64,000 nucleotides of DNA from Bacteroidales bacterium. GTDB taxonomy: Bacteria > Bacteroidota > Bacteroidia > Bacteroidales > UBA932. The position numbers and the translations under genes are program-made. The stretch is from positions 1 to 64,000 of the forward strand of contig JALCSU010000003.1 of NCBI GenBank assembly GCA_022653735.1, in the 5' to 3' direction. The notes below the pieces were generated by a model. That model ran no database searches and was not told where the DNA came from. It worked only from the letters and a program-made list of their open reading frames with translations. Shown here in pieces: positions 44,781 through 53,683 of the stretch (positions within the stretch are counted from its first letter, which is position 1; every line of letters begins with the position of its first letter).

Positions 44781-47700
44781 ACAAAGCTAAATTCTTGACA
44801 TTGTTCGTATTTTGCAGCCTTTCAGCGTTTGTTGCTTCAGCTCAGATTACAGTGAAGATTCAGCGTGCTACAGTGCAGGAGGCAATCGCAATTATCAATC
44901 AGAATGCGAACTATTCAATCGTGGTCAATTCCAATGACGTGGATTTGACAAAAAGGGTAAACGTTGACGTGAAAGATGCCAGCATCCAGCAGGTCCTGGA
45001 CCAGGTGTTTGCCGGTCAGAACGTCACTTACTCTATTGAGGGAAAGCGTGTTTCCGTGAACAAGCAGAGAGAACGGACACCTTCCAGAATCAAGGTCCGC
45101 GGCAAGGTGCTGGATCCTTACGGGAAACCGGTCATCGGCGCAGGTGTAATCGAATCCGGAAACAAGAGCAATGGAGCAGTGAGCGACATTGACGGAAACT
45201 TCTCACTCATTGTCGCTCCCGATGCTGTCCTCAACGTCAGCTGCATAGGGTATGCTGATACAACTGTTCCGATAAACGGAAGAGCAGATATCCAGATAGT
45301 CTTGGCAGAAGACGCAATCCAGCTCGAAGAGAGTGTCGTGATGGGTTACGGGACCCAGCGCAAAAAACTTATCACAGGTTCCACGGTCAACGTGACAGGA
45401 GACAAGATAGCTGCCACCAATGCCGTAGACGTGTTCGGAGCCCTCCAAAGCCAGGCCGCAGGTGTCAACATCACCTCCAACTCCGGCCAACCAGGCGAAA
45501 GCTACAAGGTCACCATTCGCGGCCTAGGTACTATTGGAGATTCGGAGCCTCTCTATGTAATTGACGGAGTTCCTGGCGGTTCGATCAGAGCCCTATCGCC
45601 CAATGACATAGAATCCGTGGACGTTCTTAAGGACGCCGCCTCCTGTGCCATTTACGGTGCACGAGCAGCAAATGGTGTCATACTCGTGACTACAAAGCAG
45701 GGCAAGGCCGGCAAGATAAGCATCTCATATGACGGATATGTTGGTTTCCAGAATGCTAACACAAACGGTATTACACCGCTCAACGCCAAGCAATATATGG
45801 GAATCATCAACAAGGCCTATGAAATCCAGGGGACAGCAGGATACGATTTTGCATCTCTGATCCCTCTCCAGTATGCCGAGATCATGAGCGGAAAGTGGGA
45901 AGGAACCAATTGGCTCCAAGAATCCCTCATCAAAGATGCCCCTATAGTGAATCAGTCTTTAAACATTATCGGAGGCTCAGATGTCTCACGTTATGCGATG
46001 GGATTCTCTTACTTCAAGCAGGACGGCACCCTGGGTCACCCTGCAAACCCTCACTATGACAGGTATACGGCACGCATCAATTCCGACTACAGCCTGCTGC
46101 GCAGGAACGGACGCGACATCTTGAAGTTCGGCGAGAACCTCACCTTTACTCTTTCCAAAAAGTCCGGAATCGCCATCGGTAACAACTATAACAATTCCAT
46201 CAGGGATATCCTTGTCGCTTGCCCGATACTCCCCTCACACAACGAAGAAGGTGAGTTTTATGAATACAATGACATGGTTGCCGACAACTGGGATTTCAAC
46301 CAGGATTTCAGCAATCCTCTTGCCCGCACATACTACGACTACGGCAATAACAACAATCGTGAACACAGAATTCAAAGCAACTTATATCTTGAATTCCGTC
46401 CTGTCGATGGACTTACTGTCAAGTCCAGCGCAGGTCTGAACTTCAACCACTACGAATCCCGCAGCTATGTCCCTTCATACGTGCTGAGCGCCAACAATTC
46501 CAACGACACCGATGACGTAAGCCAAAGTCAGGGCTACAGCGCACGCTGGAGCTGGGAGAACACGGCCAACTACCTGAAGAGCTGGGCGAACCACAACTTT
46601 GACTTCCTTCTCGGACAATCAATAGAGAAGTGGGGCTACGGCAACAACGTGAGAGCCAAGAACTCCAATTCCCTGTTCCCTGGTTCCTACGACCATGCAT
46701 ACATAGACAATACCCAGGGACTAGATGTAGCGAACACCTCAATAGGCGGTTCTCCTGAAAGCCAGGGTGCCCTCTCCTCCTTTTTCGGACGTGTGAACTA
46801 CAACTACAACGAGAGCTATATGCTCTCTGCCGTACTCCGTGCCGATGGTTCTTCTAACTTCAAGAGAGGAAACCGTTGGGGCATCTTCCCCTCTATATCA
46901 GCAGGCTGGGTAATAACCAATGAGCCATGGATGGCAAAAACCAGAAGCTGGCTGAGTTTCCTGAAGTTCAGAAGCAGCTGGGGGCAGAACGGTAACTGCA
47001 ACATCTCAAATTTCCAGTATCTCGCCACCATCGCCTTCGATGCACCTTATTACTTCAACGACAAGGACATTCCTGCAACCGGAGCGTATCCCGACATCCT
47101 TCCTAACGAGAAAGTGAAATGGGAGACTTCCGAACAGGTAGACTTCGGGCTGGATGCACGCTTCCTCAAGAGCCGCTTGGGCATCAGCTTTGACTGGTAC
47201 AACAAGATGACCAAGGACTGGCTGGTAGTCGCGCCAACCCTCCTTTCCTATGGTACAGGTGCCCCTTATATCAACGGTGGCGATATTCGCAACCGTGGTT
47301 ATGAGGTACTAGTCACCTGGAACGACAACGTGGGCGATCTGAGCTATGGTGCGTCCTTCACCTTCTCTCACAACTCCAACGAGGTTACCCGTCTTGCCAA
47401 CTCCGAGGGTATCATTCATGGCGGTTCCAACGTAATCGCTCAGAATACTGACGAGCTCTACCGCGTAGAGGTAGGCTATCCTATCGGTTACTTCTGGGGC
47501 TATGACGTAGAAGGAATCATACAGAATGAGAGCGACCTTAAGAACTACATCAATGCAAACTGTGGCGGCGACGTGTCAAATTCCCTCCAAGGGGCAAGCC
47601 TACAGCCAGGTGATTGCAAATTCGTTGATACAAATGGTGACGGAAAGATAACAAAGCTTGACAAGACTATGATAGGTGATCCGAATCCTGACTTCAATCT

Positions 47701-48181
47701 CGGACTTTCCTTCAACATTTCATGGAGAGGTGCCGATTTTGCAGTCAACGGATATGGCGCCCTCGGTCAGCAGATCGCAAAGAGCTACCGTCATTTCTCC
47801 AACAAGCCTGATGAAAACTACACCACCGATGTATTTACCAAGTGGTGGACGGGCGAAGGTTCAACCAACAGATACCCTAGATTCTCTGACGGAAAGAATA
47901 CCAACATGTCTGAGGTTTCCAGCATATGGATCGAGGACGGTTCTTTCTTCAAGATATCCAACATCACCCTTGGTTACGACTTTAACCGTTTGTTCAAGTG
48001 GAAGGCTTGCCAGAAGATACGCGCATACGTTTCCGCTCAGAACATGTTCACATTCACAAAGTACAGCGGCATGGATCCTGAAATCGGCTACGGCGACGGT
48101 CAGGGCTGGATGTCCGGAGTAGATGTCGGCAACTATCCAAGTTCACGCGCATGGGTCTTCGGTCTTAACATAGTATTCTAA
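44777..48181 (+). CDS. SusC/RagA-family TonB-dependent transporter with signalling domain
   Basis: 1134 residues, intact. Signal peptide ending VASAQ; STN domain at about 25-95 (RATVQEAIAIINQNANYSIV); carboxypeptidase-regulatory-like domain at about 110-190; plug at about 190-310 (LEESVVMGYGTQRKKLITGS, TIRGLGTIGDSEPLYVIDGV, CAIYGARAANGVILVTTKQ); barrel ending VFGLNIVF with terminal Phe. The STN domain contacts FecR, so this transporter both imports and signals. It pairs with the SusD 12 nt downstream. Substrate unknown: no enzyme gene is in the operon. Confidence 0.93.
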   Translation: MNKAKFLTLFVFCSLSAFVASAQITVKIQRATVQEAIAIINQNANYSIVVNSNDVDLTKRVNVDVKDASIQQVLDQVFAGQNVTYSIEGKRVSVNKQRERTPSRIKVRGKVLDPYGKPVIGAGVIESGNKSNGAVSDIDGNFSLIVAPDAVLNVSCIGYADTTVPINGRADIQIVLAEDAIQLEESVVMGYGTQRKKLITGSTVNVTGDKIAATNAVDVFGALQSQAAGVNITSNSGQPGESYKVTIRGLGTIGDSEPLYVIDGVPGGSIRALSPNDIESVDVLKDAASCAIYGARAANGVILVTTKQGKAGKISISYDGYVGFQNANTNGITPLNAKQYMGIINKAYEIQGTAGYDFASLIPLQYAEIMSGKWEGTNWLQESLIKDAPIVNQSLNIIGGSDVSRYAMGFSYFKQDGTLGHPANPHYDRYTARINSDYSLLRRNGRDILKFGENLTFTLSKKSGIAIGNNYNNSIRDILVACPILPSHNEEGEFYEYNDMVADNWDFNQDFSNPLARTYYDYGNNNNREHRIQSNLYLEFRPVDGLTVKSSAGLNFNHYESRSYVPSYVLSANNSNDTDDVSQSQGYSARWSWENTANYLKSWANHNFDFLLGQSIEKWGYGNNVRAKNSNSLFPGSYDHAYIDNTQGLDVANTSIGGSPESQGALSSFFGRVNYNYNESYMLSAVLRADGSSNFKRGNRWGIFPSISAGWVITNEPWMAKTRSWLSFLKFRSSWGQNGNCNISNFQYLATIAFDAPYYFNDKDIPATGAYPDILPNEKVKWETSEQVDFGLDARFLKSRLGISFDWYNKMTKDWLVVAPTLLSYGTGAPYINGGDIRNRGYEVLVTWNDNVGDLSYGASFTFSHNSNEVTRLANSEGIIHGGSNVIAQNTDELYRVEVGYPIGYFWGYDVEGIIQNESDLKNYINANCGGDVSNSLQGASLQPGDCKFVDTNGDGKITKLDKTMIGDPNPDFNLGLSFNISWRGADFAVNGYGALGQQIAKSYRHFSNKPDENYTTDVFTKWWTGEGSTNRYPRFSDGKNTNMSEVSSIWIEDGSFFKISNITLGYDFNRLFKWKACQKIRAYVSAQNMFTFTKYSGMDPEIGYGDGQGWMSGVDVGNYPSSRAWVFGLNIVF

Positions 48182-48193
48182 TAAGTTAGTATC

Positions 48194-49930
48194 ATGAAAG
48201 CAATCAAATTTATAGTTCTGACAGTTGCATGCAGTCTCTTATTTGCATCCTGCGACAACTTCCTTGATACGCAGAGCCTCACCAAGAAGAACACAGGCAA
48301 CTTCCCGGCCAACGAAACCGATGCATATCAGATGGTAACCGGTATATATACGGTTATGAACAACAATCTTGATGAACCGGATAGTGATCCGTTCTTAGTT
48401 TTTGAGATGGCAGGCGATGACCGTTTAGGCGGAGGCAGCCAGTCCAACATCGCCGCTCAGGGAATGGACCGCCTTATGAGTCACAAGAAAGATGCCTTCG
48501 AGCTTTTCTGGTCAACCCGCTATAAAGGAATATTCCGGGCGAATAATGCCATAGCCACGATGGACAACGTGCAAGGGTGGACTTCCGAGAACGTGAAGCG
48601 CCAGCTCCTTGGCGAGGCTTACTTCCTCCGTGCATTCTATTACTTCAATTTCGCCCAAGTATTCGGAGAAGTTCCTCTCATTCTCACCACCGAGGCAGTG
48701 AACGCACCTAAAAGTTCTTCCGAGAAGATTTACGCCCAGATTGCGAGCGACCTCAAGACCGCCATCAACACCTTCCCTGCTTTACGATATCCTGAGTTCG
48801 GCGAAGGTCATGCTTCGAAGTGGACTGCCGAGGCAATGATGGCAAGGGTCTGGCTGTTCTACACCGGCTTCTATGGAAAGAGTGAACTTCCTCTCGCCGA
48901 GGGCGGATCTGTCAGCAAAAAGGAAGTAGTAGATTGGCTTGAGGATTGCATCAAGAATTCCGGCCACAAGCTTGTTTCCGACCAACGTAATCTGTGGCCT
49001 TACACCAACCCTTACACAGCCAAGGATTACCCTTACGCACGGGACGCGGGCCTGGTATGGGAAACCGATGAAAATGCAGAAGTGATGTTCTCGGTGAAGA
49101 TGTCCAACAAGGCATCATTCACTTCCAATGAAATCCGCCACAACCGTATAGTAGAGTATTTCAATCCTCGTAAGGCTGGCGCAACCTCCTTCCCGTTCTC
49201 TGCCACGGGTTATTCCAATGGTCCCGTATGCGAGTCTCTCTGGCTCGACTGGGCGGCTGATCCAGATTATGCAGGTGACTACCGCCGGACGGGATCTATC
49301 TGCAAAAGGGCTGACGAACTTCCATCCTACAAGGGAGACCCTGCGAAAGAAGTTGAAAACACAGGCCTGCTCGCTAAGAAGTATCTCGGTTGCGGAGCAT
49401 ATGAAGGCGAATCTCTCAAGGAGTCCTACGCTTACTTCTATGGTGGGGAGAACAACAAACAGTCGGGTCTTACACAGGCCCTTGTCTGGCTGCGCTTCGC
49501 CGATGTCCTGCTGATGCACTCAGAACTTACTGATGGAGCTGTCATTTACAATGGGAAGAGCGGCTTGAATGCTGTACGTCAGAGAGCCAATTTACCAGAT
49601 ATCAGCTACAGCCTTGCCAACCTCAAGAAGGAGCGTCGCTATGAGCTATGTTTCGAGGCATTGCGTTGGAATGACCTTCGCCGTTGGGGTGATGTAGAGG
49701 AAATCGAAAAGAACCAAAATGGCAACAAGATACTCAATCAGGGTGTCGAAGGGGTATACCAGTGGCAGGCTGCGCATCCATTCATGGATCGCTACAAGGC
49801 TACCGGCGGCGGTTTCTTCAAGATTCCTGAAAGCCAGATCACTCTTTCTGAGGGCGTGCTGGTTCAGAATCCTGGATGGGACAGCAGCGCTGACTTTATC
49901 AAGGGCGACCTTCCTTACTTCAAGAAATAA
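48194..49930 (+). CDS. SusD/RagB-family lipoprotein
   Basis: 578 residues. Lipoprotein signal to Cys in LLFASCDNFLDTQSLTKKN; TPR-like helices including QLLGEAYFLRAFYYFNFAQVFGEVPL (about 135-160); C-terminal LVWLRFADVLLMHSEL and ERRYELCFEALRWNDLRRWG. It is the glycan-binding cap of the preceding SusC and the last gene of the sigma-FecR-SusC-SusD operon, followed by a large hairpin at 49975-50018. Confidence 0.92.
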   Translation: MKAIKFIVLTVACSLLFASCDNFLDTQSLTKKNTGNFPANETDAYQMVTGIYTVMNNNLDEPDSDPFLVFEMAGDDRLGGGSQSNIAAQGMDRLMSHKKDAFELFWSTRYKGIFRANNAIATMDNVQGWTSENVKRQLLGEAYFLRAFYYFNFAQVFGEVPLILTTEAVNAPKSSSEKIYAQIASDLKTAINTFPALRYPEFGEGHASKWTAEAMMARVWLFYTGFYGKSELPLAEGGSVSKKEVVDWLEDCIKNSGHKLVSDQRNLWPYTNPYTAKDYPYARDAGLVWETDENAEVMFSVKMSNKASFTSNEIRHNRIVEYFNPRKAGATSFPFSATGYSNGPVCESLWLDWAADPDYAGDYRRTGSICKRADELPSYKGDPAKEVENTGLLAKKYLGCGAYEGESLKESYAYFYGGENNKQSGLTQALVWLRFADVLLMHSELTDGAVIYNGKSGLNAVRQRANLPDISYSLANLKKERRYELCFEALRWNDLRRWGDVEEIEKNQNGNKILNQGVEGVYQWQAAHPFMDRYKATGGGFFKIPESQITLSEGVLVQNPGWDSSADFIKGDLPYFKK

Positions 49931-49974
49931 ATCTCCTTAAGCAACATCCTTCAACATCGAGGATGCCTTAGCTG

Positions 49975-50018
49975 ACGTGGACCCCGGAAGTTAGACAATT
50001 AACTTCTGGAGTTCACGT
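49975..50018. terminator. Large imperfect palindrome after susD
   Basis: Nineteen-nt arms (49975-49993 and 50000-50018) pair with three mismatches around gacaat. No T-tract. It may stop transcription of the SusC/SusD operon, or be the joined ends of a small insertion element (the tggaccccggaagtt side looks like an IS3-type end). Confidence 0.45.
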
Positions 50019-50127
50019 ATGGAGGCAGACTGAGATTTGCGACCGTTACTCCTTGGAGCCGAGAGCATACTTGAAGGCTTGTCCGCAAACATATCTTGAC
50101 CCAAGCGGCATGTTCATGGATTTTTTT

Positions 50128-50135
50128 TAATTTTG
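50128..50135 (+). promoter_or_regulatory. -7 box (TAATTTTG) for ispF
   Basis: Exact TAnnTTTG match only 5 nt before ATG 50141; implies a very short or absent leader, or a start further in. Confidence 0.5.
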
Positions 50136-50140
50136 TGAAT

Positions 50141-50617
50141 ATGTCAAATTTCAGGATTGGAAACGGATACGATGTGCATGCCTTGAAGGAAGGGCTGCCG
50201 ATGTGGCTCTGCGGGATTCGCATCGATAGCGAAAAAGGCTTCGTGGCCCACTCGGACGGGGACGTGGCCATTCATGCCCTATGCGATGCCATTCTAGGCG
50301 CAGCTGCCCTAGGTGACATAGGGTTGCATTTTCCAGACAACGACGACAGATGGAAGGGCATAGACAGCAAAGTGCTGCTAAGGAAAGTAATGGACATGAT
50401 ACCTGAATATTCCGTCTGCAACGCTGACATAACGATTGCGCTGCAGGCTCCTAAGCTGCGCCCTCACATTGACGCCATGCGCTCTTCGTTAGCTTCAGTG
50501 ATGAATATCGACCCGTCTCAGATCTCTGTCAAAGCCACTACCACGGAACGGCTCGGTTTCGTGGGCAGAGGCGAAGGCTGCGAGGTCTGGGCCACAGTAT
50601 TACTCGAAAAGAAATGA
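50141..50617 (+). CDS. ispF: 2-C-methyl-D-erythritol 2,4-cyclodiphosphate synthase
   Basis: 158 residues from ATG 50141 (MSNFRIGNGYDVH). Zinc ligands D11, H13 and H45 are all present (GYDVH, DVAIHALCDAI), and the substrate loop AHSDGD, the LGDIGLHFPD motif and the C-terminal KATTTERLGFVGRGEG signature are complete. It catalyses the fifth step of the MEP isoprenoid pathway, forming the cyclic diphosphate with loss of CMP. Length is normal. Its stop overlaps the symporter start by 4 nt. Confidence 0.95.
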   Translation: MSNFRIGNGYDVHALKEGLPMWLCGIRIDSEKGFVAHSDGDVAIHALCDAILGAAALGDIGLHFPDNDDRWKGIDSKVLLRKVMDMIPEYSVCNADITIALQAPKLRPHIDAMRSSLASVMNIDPSQISVKATTTERLGFVGRGEGCEVWATVLLEKK

Positions 50618-52056
50618 CACCTATCGCAGTCATTATCACGGCTCTGGCTTATTTCGCCATGATGTTCGCTGTCTCCTGGCTTTCTTCCAGGAAAGCCAGC
50701 AATGCCAATTTCTTCAACGGGGGCAGGAAATCACCTTGGTGGCTAGTGGCCATCGCCATGATCGGGGCTCCTATGTCCGGAGTGACCTACGTCTCGGTGC
50801 CTGGAATGGTGGGCGTGGGCGGCACCCAGATGGGCTACATGCAGATGGTGCTGGGTTTCTTCGTGGGCTACATAGCGATTGCCTACGTCCTGACTCCGGT
50901 TTTCTTCAAAATGAACATAGTCTCTATCTATCAATATCTAGACGAACGTTTCGGAGTAACCTCTCACAAGACCGGAGCCTGGTTCTTCTTCATTTCAAAG
51001 ATACTGGGCGCAGCGGTCAGGCTGTTCCTGGTCTGCGTGACGCTGCAGCTGATGATATTCACGCCTCTGCATCTGCCGTTCATCCTGAACGTAATCATTT
51101 CCATGTTGATTGTGCTTGCCTACACATTCAGGGGTGGAGTGAAATCCATAGTATGGACAGATGCATTGAAGACCGTCTGCATGATCGTCTCCATAGTGCT
51201 CGCCATCATATTCATAGCTAAGGCCCTCAGCCTCGATTTCAGCGGCCTCTGCAAGACCATCAAGAATAGCGAATATTCAAAGATTTTCTTCTTCGAGAAC
51301 GTGAATGACAAAGAATATTTCTGGAAGCAGTTCCTCGCCGGCATATTCACAGTAATTGCCATGACTGGCCTAGATCAGGACATGATGCAGCGGACTCTCA
51401 GCAGCAAAAACGCCAGAGACTCCAAGAAGAACCTGATAACCAGCGGTCTCCTACAGGTTCCCGTGATATTCCTCTTCCTGTGCCTCGGGGCGTTGATGTA
51501 CATATTCGCAGGAGCCAACGGCATCTCCGAAACCGGCGACACCCTCTTTCCAGCAGTAGCCACGGGCGGTTATCTGCCTGCTATCGTCGGGGTCCTGTTC
51601 GTGCTTGGGCTGGTGTCCTGCGCATTTTCCGCTGGCGGCTCCGCCCTTACTGCGCTTACGACCTCATTCACCGTGGACATCCTTGGCGTAGAAGGGAAAA
51701 GCGAAGAAAAAGTCACCGCGACACGCAAAAAGGTGCATCTGGCGATGGCAGTCCTCATGGGAGTCGTCATATTCATATTCTACATCCTCAACACACAAAG
51801 TGCCATTGACATGGTGTATAAGCTTGCCAGCTACACCTACGGGCCTATCCTGGGAATGTTCGCATTCGGCATATTCACGAAATGGCATGTACGCGACCGC
51901 TGGGTGCCTCTCATTGCCATCCTTGCACCATGCGTCTGCCTAGTGCTGCAAATGAATTCGGAACGCTGGTTCGGCGGCTACCAATTCAGCTACGAGATCC
52001 TCATCATCAACGCCCTCCTCACCTTCCTCGGCCTCTGCCTCATTCGCAGGAAATAG
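50614..52056 (+). CDS. Sodium:solute symporter (SSS family)
   Basis: 480 residues with about 13 hydrophobic helices in the SSS order. Typical early segments are NFFNGGRKSPWWLVAIAMIGAPMSGVTYVSVPGMV (helix 1-2, with the sodium-site Ser/Thr region) and later GLDQDMMQRTLSSKNARDSKKNL, a hallmark loop of the family, followed by LGLVSCAFSAGGSALTALTTSFTVD. Substrate may be a sugar, sialic acid, proline or another small solute; not determinable. ATGA overlap with ispF suggests co-translation, though the two functions are unrelated. Confidence 0.9.
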   Translation: MTPIAVIITALAYFAMMFAVSWLSSRKASNANFFNGGRKSPWWLVAIAMIGAPMSGVTYVSVPGMVGVGGTQMGYMQMVLGFFVGYIAIAYVLTPVFFKMNIVSIYQYLDERFGVTSHKTGAWFFFISKILGAAVRLFLVCVTLQLMIFTPLHLPFILNVIISMLIVLAYTFRGGVKSIVWTDALKTVCMIVSIVLAIIFIAKALSLDFSGLCKTIKNSEYSKIFFFENVNDKEYFWKQFLAGIFTVIAMTGLDQDMMQRTLSSKNARDSKKNLITSGLLQVPVIFLFLCLGALMYIFAGANGISETGDTLFPAVATGGYLPAIVGVLFVLGLVSCAFSAGGSALTALTTSFTVDILGVEGKSEEKVTATRKKVHLAMAVLMGVVIFIFYILNTQSAIDMVYKLASYTYGPILGMFAFGIFTKWHVRDRWVPLIAILAPCVCLVLQMNSERWFGGYQFSYEILIINALLTFLGLCLIRRK

Positions 52057-52085
52057 CACCCATCATTAATGGATGGTTCTTTCCC

Positions 52086-52117
52086 GAATATATCGCATAG
52101 CGCCGTTGCCAACGATT
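52086..52117. repeat. Left 32-bp direct repeat flanking the toxin-antitoxin genes
   Basis: Matches 53020-53051 with one mismatch (T versus C at the 22nd base), starting gaatatatcgcatagcgccg. Distance between copies is 934 bp. Confidence 0.85.
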
Positions 52118-52152
52118 TACCGATTACGTTTGGCAGTTTCGTGGAATTGCAT

Positions 52153-52177
52153 TATCTTTGCGTACCGATTTTGGTAC
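52153..52177 (+). promoter_or_regulatory. -7 box and operator palindrome of the toxin-antitoxin operon
   Basis: TATCTTTG (52153-52160) is an exact TAnnTTTG box. Directly after it, gtacc (52162-52166) and ggtac (52173-52177) form an inverted repeat with a TGYGTACC/GGTACACA-like outline. Phd/YefM antitoxins bind similar palindromes to repress their own operon, so this is the likely autoregulatory site, placed over the transcription start. Confidence 0.55.
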
Positions 52178-52198
52178 ACAACATAAATTATTTAAGTT

Positions 52199-52459
52199 AT
52201 GGCGGTCATTCAGGTTACGTCAAGAGAGTTTCGGGAAAAACAGGCATCCATGTTTGCACTCGCTGACAAAGGGCAGCAAGTAGTAATCAGGCGCAGGGGG
52301 AAAGTCTCTTATATGCTGACACCAGTTTACGATGATGATTTTGTCCTTTCTCCTGAGGCTGAAAAGAGACTCGAAGAGAGTCGCAGGCAATACAGGGAAG
52401 GCAATGTCACGACCTTCACCACAAAGGAGGACCTTAATAGATTCCTGGAAAAGCTATGA
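52199..52459 (+). CDS. Phd/YefM-family antitoxin
   Basis: 86 residues. N-terminal Phd/YefM fold (MAVIQVTSREFREKQASMFALA, then QQVVIRRRGKVSYMLTPV) binds DNA and dimerises; the acidic, extended C-terminus (about 55-86, KRLEESRRQYREGNVTTFTTKEDL) would wrap the toxin. It lies in front of the toxin gene with a 4-nt overlap, the usual order. Antitoxins of this family neutralise YoeB/RelE-type mRNases. Confidence 0.85.
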   Translation: MAVIQVTSREFREKQASMFALADKGQQVVIRRRGKVSYMLTPVYDDDFVLSPEAEKRLEESRRQYREGNVTTFTTKEDLNRFLEKL

Positions 52460-52737
52460 GCATGTTGTATGAGATAGATTTTACCCCGATAGCGATAAAA
52501 TCTATATCGAAATACAAGAAATCCAATCCTGTGCAATACAAGAAGCTCGTCAAATTGCTTAATGAGCTAATGGAGCATCCGAGGATAGGGACTGGAGACC
52601 CAGAGCCACTCAAATCAGGCGATTCGCTAACATATTCCAGAAGAATATCAAAAAAAGACCGCTTGATTTATGACATATACGAAGAGAAAGTCACCGTGTT
52701 AGTTTTGAGCATAGAGGGACATTACAGCGACAAATGA
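52456..52737 (+). CDS. YoeB/Txe-family mRNA endonuclease toxin
   Basis: 93 residues of the RelE/ParE superfamily. Features: basic N-terminal helices (KSISKYKKSNPVQYKKLVKL), the PEPLKSGD strand with Glu, the RRISKKDRLIYDI strand with Arg, and a C-terminal GHYSDK resembling the catalytic His-Tyr of YoeB. Family members cut mRNA in the ribosomal A site. Translationally coupled to the antitoxin. All expected parts are present, so it is likely active. Confidence 0.85.
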   Translation: MSMLYEIDFTPIAIKSISKYKKSNPVQYKKLVKLLNELMEHPRIGTGDPEPLKSGDSLTYSRRISKKDRLIYDIYEEKVTVLVLSIEGHYSDK

Positions 52738-53117
52738 CCTCCTACGCTGAGAATATAGAAAGATTACTATGACCGGAAAAGAGACAAGGCTCATCTGACA
52801 AGCAGGGCAAAGGAAATGGATCTGGAAGGCATAAGGCACGAAAGGGAAAATCCTTAGGAGAGGCAAAAACCGCCGGAGGAAAAGCATCGGAAGAGGCAAG
52901 AACTGAAGGATAAAATTCGTCGGGAACGGTCATAGCCAAAACAGCGCAGTCTGTGACCATATGGCGTCTCCCACCCCACCCTCAAAAGGCGGGTGAGCAA
53001 CGACATGCCCCAAATAAATGAATATATCGCATAGCGCCGTCGCCAACGATTGCCAGACAATCCAGTGACTCATCAGTGGAAAATCAATCATGCGACACCC
53101 TTACTATTTTCAATCCT
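52738..53117. other. Gene-free tail of the repeat-bounded segment
   Basis: No supportable frame. It contains a purine-rich stretch (about 52760-52920), a caccc/gggtg pair near 52980, and the right 32-bp repeat (53020-53051). Confidence 0.4.
53020..53051. repeat. Right 32-bp direct repeat
   Basis: Near-identical partner of 52086-52117 (31 of 32 bases). Confidence 0.85.
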
Positions 53118-53273
53118 CTAAATGACCATGCCGTACAAACAAAACAAGGTCAGTGAAGCGAATGCATGACCCGTACACATTCCAAGGACAAAGAGCCAGA
53201 ACTCCTCGTCCTCTGCGAACTCTGGTGCAATGGATTCCGATAATATGGTGTTGGCATGCAGTAAATTGGCTGT
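53118..53273 (-). pseudogene. Unidentified open fragment
   Basis: Fifty-one codons without stop or start, ending in a hydrophobic stretch (FWLFVLGMCTGHAFASLTLF) after SIAPEFAEDEE. It reads like the end of a membrane protein. Not recognised. Confidence 0.35.
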
Positions 53274-53352
53274 TCAACAGATAAGTGACTGACGACGCTC
53301 AATAATAAGTCGGTTATTTATCTTTTTGTTGGTTTATGATTTCGAGGACATA

Positions 53353-53515
53353 CTCTGCATTGAACCAGCAACAGAAAAGCCTTGACATGGTGGACCTCCA
53401 ATTATTAAATCAACTTTTAACAACCCTAGTTTGAGCGCTGTTTCTTTAATGTTTGGACAGATCTTCACATAAAGTCACGGTTCCATGAATATTATGCGAA
53501 TAAGGTAAATCTGGC
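53353..53515 (-). pseudogene. Remnant of a C5-cytosine DNA methyltransferase
   Basis: The minus strand encodes VDLIIGGPPCQGFSVAG (GGPPCQGFS at 53373-53399), the catalytic motif IV of Dcm-type enzymes with the nucleophilic Cys. The preceding part (HGTVTLCEDLSKH, then KETALKLGLLK) joins it after a one-base frameshift near 53450. Only about 50 of more than 300 codons remain, so it is dead. Confidence 0.75.
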
Positions 53516-53683
53516 GGTGTGAAGTCAATGGCCTAGACCGAACATTCAAGGAGGTCTGGAGGATCATCTCCATAATGATATATTCATAGCGAGGGTTCTC
53601 AGCCTCACTTCAGCAGCCTGCGCATGATTCGCAGGCGCTGAAGACGCTCTTGGAAGACACCTTCGCAAGGCGCTCACGGAAAT

